Assembly (NCBI GenBank): GCA_037179335.1
Contig: JAKZHN010000002.1
Coordinates: 1,364,001 to 1,428,000, forward strand
DNA from: Cyclaneusma minus
Lineage: Eukaryota; Ascomycota; Leotiomycetes; Marthamycetales; Marthamycetaceae
Direction: 5' to 3'
DNA length: 64,000 bases
How positions within the stretch are numbered: the first letter of the stretch is position 1; each line of letters starts with the position of its first letter. The notes under the pieces were generated by a model, which saw only the letters and a list, made by a program, of their open reading frames with translations, searched no databases and was not told the origin of the DNA. The position numbers were made by a program, and so were the translations under genes. Shown piece after piece: positions 57,274 to 64,000 of this stretch.

Positions 57274-59332
57274 TCACTCCCCTGTATCAATCCTCGCAAG
57301 CACATCCTTCAGTTTCCTCAATCTTTGTTTTGCGAGTTCCAGGCCTGAGGCTGACTTGCAGACTCCGAAGCGCAGGAAGTTTGATCCTATTTGGGCGTTG
57401 TCTGGTCCGTAGAATGCTGGTGTGATGGCACTGCTTAGAAAATTTCTAGGGGACGTGGGCTTCGCATTTTGGTTTCTTGCCGGGTTGATTGGGGGCCCAG
57501 GGGTAGATGTTGCCGGGTAGGAGTTTGAGGCGTGGAGGGGGTGCGCAGGGGAGGGGATGTAGCGGAGGGAGTGTAGGAGAAGGGTGTATGGGATGGGTTC
57601 AGGGGAAGGGGTGTAGGAGAGGGTGTGTAGGACAGGGTGTGTAAGAGAGGTGGAACTCACTACTTCCAGGAATTGATGCAACGCCGATTTCGTTGATCAG
57701 AAACCAGCAAAGCTTCATGTCTCGAGAGAGACTAGCGATCGAAGGAGGGAAACGATAGCTTTCTGGGATTTGGATACCCGCTGTGTGCACCATGACGAAG
57801 TACGCTCCTGATGGGTAGACATACTAGGCACGCAGTTTCAGCGTTCACATTTCGGTTCGGGATATCGAACTTCATTTTAGAGCAAAAAAGAAATGCAGGG
57901 CCTACCGGAAGATTAAGTTCATCAAGAACTTCACAGAAAGAATCCACCTTCCCCTTTATCTCCCTCCGGTTCAGCTCCCACCAACCATTGTTTTCCGCCT
58001 CTCTCAATCCCCTCGCAGCAGCTTTTTGCACCGGGCCAGCAGTAGTGTAGCAGAGCAGGAAATGCGCCGCTTGAACAGGATGGATCAGCTCAGCTGGGCC
58101 GAGAGCGTAGCCTAGACGCCAGCCTGTGGCATTGAAGAGCTTCCCGGCTGAGCCGACAGTGAGAGTGTTGCGCGCGAAGGAGGGAGAGAGGGTGGCTAGA
58201 CGGGTGAATGTGGGTGTGAAGGCGACACGGGAGTAGACTTCGTCGGATACCATTATTATGGATTTGCGGATGCAGAGCTCGCCGATTGCTTGGAGCTCGG
58301 CTGAGGTGAAGACTTTGCCGATGGGGTTGTGCCTGTGTTTCATGTTAGTCAGGGGGTTAGGGGCGGGGGGTTCAGTATCGGTGGTCGAAGAATCGGGGGT
58401 TCAAGAATTGGTGGTTCAAGAATGGGGGGTTCAAGATTCGGGTGTTCATACGGATTATTCAACATCTAGTGGGTCGAGATCAGCTGCAAAACTAAGAATC
58501 GGCTGTTACTAGGTGGACTCACGATCATCTTGGTCTTTGGTGTCATGGCTGCCTCCAACTCCTCCATGTCCAGAGTCCAGTCGTTTCCTGCGGAGACTTT
58601 GGCATCTGAGTTTGGTGGTGGATGCAATGGGACATAGCGAGGAATTCCTCCGGCCAGCTCGATATAAATCACATAGCTATAAGATTTCGCACGTGTCAGT
58701 CAGGTGCTCAAATTCACTCAGCTCGGAATGGAACGTACGCGCTGAAGACGGGCTCTATGAGAATGACTTCTTCACCAGGATTGACAAAGGCCATAACACA
58801 GCTCAGCAGGCCTTCCGAGGCACCAGAGGTGACGCAGATCTCCGTCTCAGGCTCGAGGCTTCGGCCCAAAAGAGGCGAGTATGTTTCTGCGAGGGCTTTT
58901 TTGAAGTCCGGCATACCCTAGTAATCTTGGTTAGCGCCTGATTCCGTCATAGATAGCATCTAGTGGAAAGAAGTGTACCGAATTCGGTCCGTATTGATTA
59001 TGTTCGACATCATTCAGTGCTTCCTTATGTGCCTCGATCAGGAAGTCAGGTGGATTGTACTCGCTGATTTTTCTCTGTCAGTCGCCACTCTGAAAAGGTT
59101 ATTTGGGAATACTCGTACATGAATCCCGTTCCAAGATTGGAGACGGGCTTGATCGCTGACTTCTCGAGCTGTTCTTCGAACCATATCCTGTTGCTGTGTT
59201 AGTTCTTCATCTTTCTAGTTCTGTCACAGACAGAAATCACCAGTTGCTGTGATCGCATGTTTCGACCCGCTTCGCGCGTTGGCTTGAGGGAGAGAAATTG
59301 TGAAAATTGATCGGTGCCTTGAGCTTGTCCAT
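57274..59332 (-). CDS. BNA3: Kynurenine aminotransferase (class I/II aminotransferase)
   Basis: This PLP enzyme transaminates kynurenine to kynurenate (tryptophan catabolism) and belongs to fold-type I. The model has nine exons: complement(join(57274..57416,57661..57823,57906..58332,58452..58465,58523..58676,58739..58917,58979..59063,59119..59187,59241..59332)), 441 aa, normal for the family. Motifs: NLGTGF, YNPPDFLIEAHKEALNDVEH then NQYGP, CVTSGASEGLLS, IEPVFSAYVIYIELAGGIPR, LNNPHNPIGKVF, VSDEVYSRV, the PLP-lysine stretch TVGSAGKLFNATGWRLGYAL, and FLRFGVCK near the end. Exon 6 is a 14-nt microexon (ATGTTGAATAATCC) that supplies MLNNP; without it the conserved NPHNP motif is lost and the frame breaks. 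All phases close. ATG 59332 (MDKLKAPINFHNF) is preferred to one 29 codons upstream. A mitochondrial or cytosolic site cannot be decided. Confidence 0.92.
57510..57655. repeat. G-rich minisatellite in the last KAT intron
   Basis: Units like GGTGTGTAGGACAGGGTGTG and GGGGTGTAGGAGAGGGTGTG recur. They enlarge this intron (57417-57660) to 244 nt, well above the gene's other introns. Confidence 0.7.
58369..58448. repeat. 15-bp minisatellite in a KAT intron
   Basis: About five units of GGTTCAAGAATYGGK with small changes. They lie in the intron between the 14-nt microexon and exon 7 (plus-strand sense shown). Confidence 0.85.
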
Positions 59333-59802
59333 GATGTTTGCGTGGGGGGGGTGAAAGCTGAACGGACAACCTTCTGTGTGCGGCTGATCGGCAATATATA
59401 TGCAGGTGCCCAGGATCACGTGATTCAGCAGCTAGCATCCAGGCCCAGCAGCAAACGGCAGGAACATTCGACCCGCTGCTGACCTGCATATGCAAAGTGC
59501 TAAGTAATCCACATTTTGTAGCCTTGCGGAAAACAGGCGCATAAATTGTTGGTAGCAGGGAAGGTGCATGCGATAATACGAATGCGATTTATTGTTGAAT
59601 ATCAATTTCACGTCAAAACCTCTGCGAGCCTCCACTAGTAGGGATTCCTCTGGCTTCCTCCTGCACCACGCAAGTCACACTATTTCGGGCTCTAAAGGCC
59701 ATGCTCAGCAGATCAGTTTGCATGTTCCACACCTCAATTCTTTTCGTAGACCATTATCGCCGGCTGTTTTCTTCACAACTCTAAGCCCGAGATTGGCAGA
59801 TA
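59333..59802. other. Spacer between KAT and the rhodopsin-like gene
   Basis: It holds the KAT promoter and the 3' end of the next minus-strand gene. The sequence GCAATATATATGCAG at 59391-59405 is the only TATA-like stretch near the KAT start, about 60 bp upstream of ATG 59332. No gene is seen. Confidence 0.4.
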
Positions 59803-61081
59803 CTACACCTCAGAAGCAGACGTAACTGCACTACTATGTCCCATTTCAAGTGTTTCGCACCGAGTCTCCACACCCGCAACATTTGAACTTTTAGAACCCC
59901 AATCATCTTCTATCTCTGTGAGATTGGTAATTGATGATGCTAACTGCTTCTTCGGCTTTGGTTTCGACCATGTCGGAAATCTCTTTCTCGTTGAAAGACT
60001 GTTTGAGATACCGGAACCAACGCTTCGTATCCAGTGACCGAGACGTGTACTCTGAAGTAAAGGGATATAGGTTGGAAGGCAAGCTGTAACTATAGATGCG
60101 CAAGGCTCGATAGTGTTCCAGATCATGTAATTGACCGTTGAGTCTGTGAACACACATCGCATCAGCTAATATCGTGGAAAGAAATCGACGGGTTGTGAAA
60201 ATTTACAGGAAAATGGATCAAGAAGAGACCCTGTGTATTGTTCCTCGAAGACTACCAAGTAGTACAGTCGTACTGCACCTGCAATCACACAACTAAATAA
60301 GTTGTGGTCAGCATGTATCTCTGGAATTCTGGAGTCATCCACTTACAAGAATCCTAGCCCGAATACGCATCCAATCATCCACTTTTTCTTCGAGTCTATA
60401 TGCAGGCTACTGATAACAGGCATAGGCATGCAGAGGATGTAGATATCAAGGATAATATCTGTGACATTCTCCACAATGTAGAAGACGGGATAATCGATTG
60501 TCGTTCCATTCGTTCCCCAATTGCGCGAGATCGGCTGGTCTTGGAACAATGTCGCGAAGAAAAACGCAATGATCCAAGCTACAAGAACACCAATGGTGTA
60601 GTTGCTGACCAGCTTGAATCTCCGTGTCGGGAAAATTGACTTGTAGAAGAGGACGAGCGAGAGCTTGACGTAGAAGACGGCAAAATGATGGAAAAACTGC
60701 ATAACAAACAGGACCTAGAACAACGACTTAGAAGCTGTGCCAGTTGAAGCTTCGCTCGCAGATGCTAGCTTACCTGCATGAAGATTGTAGATGTGTGAGC
60801 ATCCAGGGAGGTTAAGGGACGACCGAGGCCTCCGATCGTGCCTCCGATGACCCCAATTATGAGTTGGCCGAGACATGTGAACTATTAAGTTTAGCACACG
60901 GTAGAACTTCTGCTAGAGTTGGAGAACCGACACAAGCAAGGAAGATGCTGTAGTCGGATACATCGAGTCGAGTGCGCTTGATGAGTCTGGCTTTGACCCG
61001 TAATGCGACGGCGACGAACGCAAGCGTGGGAAAGACGACGCTCACGCTAATGAGAGCCACGGAAAGAGGAGGATAGCCCAT
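59803..61081 (-). CDS. Fungal rhodopsin-like integral membrane protein (Pth11-related type)
   Basis: This is a member of the large fungal rhodopsin-domain family (seven helices, no CFEM domain here); some relatives act as surface receptors, most are uncharacterised. The model is complement(join(59803..60143,60207..60292,60347..60714,60774..60881,60932..61081)), 350 aa, usual length. Motifs: FPTLAFVAVALRVKARL...DVSDYSIFLAC (helices 1-2), GQLIIGVIGGTIGGLGRPL, VMQFFHHFAVFYVKLSLVLF then YKSIFP (helix 3), FFFATLFQDQPISRNWG, DIILDIYILCMPMPVISSL (helix 5), GAVRLYYLVVF, and NTIEPCASIVTACLPTYIPL (helix 7). The tail is Ser/Thr-rich. Introns are 49-63 nt and all phases close. ATG 61081 is chosen; an ATG 16 codons upstream would add a hydrophobic leader. 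It diverges from the MFS gene at 61981. Confidence 0.88.
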
Positions 61082-61980
61082 GCTGTAGACGTGGCAGAAA
61101 TGCCCAAGAATCAAGAGAAGAAGATTCAATCACGCAATACAAAGCGGATGCTACAGCGGGAGATAGCCTGGCATCATTCGAGTGGGGATCTGTGGAGCAT
61201 AAGGGCTAGATGTGTGAGATTTATTCTACGAGCTAGGTTGTAAGACTTGATGTCAGCTCCGCTTCGACCTCGGACTCGACCTCGAGTCCGTAAGGTGGCA
61301 AGGCAGCAAGCTTGGTGTACGAAATAAATTAGTTGGGGGCCTAGATAAGAACGTTGCAGTGGAGTCCTTTATATAGGTAGCACCCTTGTCATATGACTCC
61401 GCCCCCACGCTCTCTGCTGCAACCCCGTGGGGAACCATGGCTTGCGAGGCTGCGAAGCTGAAATGTTGGTCACAGAACGTTCCTCGTGCATTGAGACGGA
61501 TAAGCCAAGCTTGAATATTCCAGCAAACCAACCACTGGAGTTCTACCGCCTGTCGGCTGTCCATTTATGCAAACCAGCACCAACATTATTGATTGCTTGA
61601 CGCAGCCACATGAGTGGTCATTGATCATGCAACATAAATGGTCTTCATCCATTGAATAGTGATGTATTAAATTTCTGTAAGCGCCTTCATTGATTGATGC
61701 TGATTATTTCCGGTATCACATCGTCCGGGGAGCTGACGATTCGAGCGACACTTGCAGGTCTGCCCTGCTGTTACACCAGGAGCACAGGGTGACAAGGCTC
61801 TTCGGAGTTCGGGATGAACTGAAATCCCCCATTTCCCCATTTCCCCACATGATCGCCGTAATGTTTGTGCAAGGCTGGATTTATGGTCTGATTTTCTTTT
61901 CCGGGCCATCTACTTCTCTCCGGCCTTCATCATGGGTAAGAGATGATACTGTGACGAACTCTACAAGCTCTCATACCACC
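61082..61980. promoter_or_regulatory. Divergent intergenic region between the rhodopsin-like and MFS genes
   Basis: About 900 bp carrying both promoters. The hairpin CGGACTCGACCTCGAGTCCG lies at 61271-61290, and TATATAGG at 61370-61377 could serve as a minus-strand or plus-strand core element. The plus-strand frame open from 61690 lacks an ATG with good context until 61981. No other gene is seen. Confidence 0.4.
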
Positions 61981-63491
61981 ATGACGGGTGTCCATCAAGT
62001 CCGTTCTTCTTCGCAATCCACTCGGGGTAGTAACAAGATGGAGCTCGCCTCTGCGGAGGCAGCAAACGGAGACGAGAAAAGGAACAATGTCTCGGAAACA
62101 TTATCATCACCGTCTGCTGAGCTTCCACCAGGCCAGCCGTCCAACTTGAAGTCCTGCCTTCAATGTCTGGGATCCTTCTTCCTATTTTTCAATTCGTGGG
62201 GTCTCGTGAATGCCTTCGGTAGGAACCCAGAGAGTTACAAATCACGTTCATCTTGACACTAACTGGGTTTTCAGGCGCCTATGAAGAATATTACGAGCAA
62301 GATATGCTGCGATCGCATTCTTCATCCCAAATTTCTTGGATTGGATCCCTGCAAGCTTTTCTATTTCTATTTGGTGGCGTGGTGGCGGGGCCACTGTACG
62401 ACTACGGCCACTTGAGGCCTCTCGTCGTCACCGGTAGCTTTCTCGTGGTATTTGGCATGATGATGACCAGTCTATGCTCGCTTTACTGGCAAGCGATTCT
62501 GGCCCAAGGCTTGGTGATTGGAATTGGTAACGGATGTCTGTTTGTGCCAAGTACGGCTATCATACCGACATATTTTCCAAAGAGAAGAGCTCTGGCTATG
62601 GGAATAGCCATTACTGGAGGGAATATCGGTGAGCTTTGAAAATCGATTTCCCCTCTATGAAACATTGAAAAGTGCTAAAAGTTCACCGCAGGAGGCGTCA
62701 TCTACTCGAGCATATTCGAATCACTGCAGCCTTCCCTTGGGTTTGCCTGGACGACTCGAGTAATTGCCTTCATCCAACTTGCCACTCTCGCGATCCCAAT
62801 CTTGACTTTGGAAATGCGCTTCAAACATGCGGACGCAAGGCGTTTGTTTGACACCACAGCATGGAGGGAGCCGCGATTCAGTATTTTCGCGGGTGCTTGC
62901 CTGCTGGGCTACATCGGTCTTTACATTCCGTGGTTCTACGCCAATAGCTTCGCGGTCGAAAATCAGGTGGTCGATTCCAACTTGGCAAGGTACATGGTCT
63001 CTTTTCTGAACGCAGGTTCTTTTGTCGGTAGAGTTGTAAGTGTTCGAATCATTGCTTAGCTGCTACTTATTAACTTATTTCAGACTCTTACTTATGCGGC
63101 TGATCGAGTAGGTCCCGTGAATATGCTCCTGTTCTGCTATTTCGGAAGCGCGGTTTTGGCCTTTGGATGGATCGGTGTAAACTCTACTGCCGGAGCTATA
63201 GTGTTTTGCCTCCTCTATGGCTGTTTTTCGGGAGCACTGATATCACTTGTGCTGACTGTAATTGCCGCTATTCTGTGCCCGAATATCAAGGTAATTGGGG
63301 TTAGGATCGGCATGGTATGCATCTTCTGCTCCATCGGGATCCTGGTGGGAAGTCCGCTTGGAGGCTTGATTTTGCGCAACGGATGGACCGGGCTTCAAGC
63401 TTTCGCGGGAGCAATGCTCGTTGCAGGAGGATTCGGCGTCCTCCTGGTCAGGGTCTTGACGGCAGGGTGGAAGCTGACAGCCAAATGCTAG
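61981..63491 (+). CDS. MFS transporter, monocarboxylate-transporter (MCT/MCH) type
   Basis: This is a twelve-helix transporter of the fungal MCH group, whose members move monocarboxylates, riboflavin or unknown solutes. The model is join(61981..62218,62275..62628,62692..63035,63084..63491), 447 aa. The hydrophilic N-terminus (about 55 aa) precedes helix 1, FFLFFNSWGLVNAFGAYEEY, whose NSWGLVNAFG...YYE pattern typifies the family. Later signatures are SQISWIGSLQAFLFLFGGVV, GPLYDYGHLRPL, GIGNGCLFVPSTAIIPTYFP, KRRALAMGIAITGGNIGGVI, IGVRIGMVCIFCSIGILVGS and PLGGLILRNGW. The introns (48-63 nt) begin GTAGGA, GTGAGC and GTAAGT, and each restores a conserved motif. The substrate is not predictable. 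Confidence 0.92.
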
Positions 63492-64000
63492 AGATACGAG
63501 TTTTTCCACCAATAAAATGCTTGCTCGCGGCTGATAAATGTAAGGGGCCGTATGCGATCGTACCAAGAGCCTCTTTTCAGCCCTAAATCCTCGTTTTCCC
63601 TAATCTGGCCCCCTCCTCCGTGCCCTGCAGCATAAAGCCTCCAACATATAGGTACCTGCTGCTCGGTAGGACCCGCTGAGCAGTAATCCGGCCTATGAAT
63701 GTGCCGAATCTTACACACCATCTCAAGCATCATTCACGTTACTGCAGCCGCCACTGAGCGGAACAAATGGCTTTCGGGGCGAAAATGATGGTCTTTGATT
63801 GGGTGCCCGACACCCAACTTGGATCCATTGATACACTGAAGCTCCAGCTCATGTACGCCGTAGAGATAGAACACGGCATCGCCGCGGTCACACCGAGATT
63901 CTACAAGACATCATATTTGTTGGCTAATGCAGTGTGATTGGGAAGCAGCGGTTAGATATCACTTGCCAACAATTGAGTCTTATGCCCTTAGACTAGAATC
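63492..64000 (+). other. Spacer with a 56-codon open frame
   Basis: A short frame from ATG 63767 to TGA 63937 reads MAFGAKMMVFDWVPDTQLGS and on to a stop. I do not recognise it. It could be a first exon continuing beyond the window or chance. Nothing else is visible. Confidence 0.3.

Overview
The window looks like nuclear DNA of a filamentous ascomycete (Pezizomycotina). Genes carry short introns (about 50-100 nt) with GTRNGT-like donors and CTAAC/CTGAC-like branch sites. Several products are fungal types: an STE3-type pheromone receptor, a fungal rhodopsin-like membrane protein, and an mtSSB/Rim1. One 11-kb block has been driven to extreme AT content, as repeat-induced point mutation (RIP) does. 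A Dothideomycete is plausible, but I cannot place the species from sequence alone.

Gene-bearing left part (1-20.6 kb): a 5'-cut, frameshifted histidine phosphatase (1-689); mitochondrial ssDNA-binding protein RIM1 (986-1508); a large fold-back transposable element (2083-3156); an unrecognised low-complexity protein on the minus strand (4075-5721), flanked upstream by short-period repeats and decayed MITEs; glutathione synthetase GSH2 (minus, 4 exons, 7788-9528), divergent from a 2147-aa SNF2-family ATPase (10563-17006) whose 3' flank holds a spliceable exon encoding a Zn2Cys6-like cluster; and the heme-pathway enzyme 5-aminolevulinate synthase HEM1 (18671-20601).

Central gene-free part (20.6-33 kb): after A-rich and pyrimidine-rich spacer comes the most striking feature, a degenerate tandem array (about 22.98-32.0 kb). 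Its unit of about 285 bp carries a TATAAAA(A)GG box and, about 85 bp upstream, a CAGCAGCAA...CGACRGYAGAG box. Two insertions sit in the array: a 183-bp Tc1/mariner-type MITE with TA target sites and a 717-bp hAT-type element with a perfect 8-bp target duplication. Subtracting them restores the 285-bp spacing.

Right part: STE3 pheromone receptor (minus, 33099-35229); an MFS hexose-type transporter (minus, 37497-39256); about 3 kb of spacer; an AT-rich RIP-like block (42.48-53.53 kb) containing a dead LTR retrotransposon (repeats at 45.78 and 53.05 kb, offset 7269 bp) with a younger, GC-richer TIR element nested in it; a conserved fungal multi-helix membrane protein (minus, 53859-55624); kynurenine aminotransferase (minus, 9 exons including a 14-nt microexon, 57274-59332); a fungal rhodopsin-like receptor (minus, 59803-61081) divergent from an MCT-type MFS transporter (plus, 61981-63491).

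The genes do not form a biosynthetic cluster. They are mostly housekeeping or sensing genes separated by repeat-rich spacer. Splice models were derived by hand from reading frame, donor/acceptor/branch sequences and expected family motifs; all were checked for phase, but none is confirmed by transcripts.
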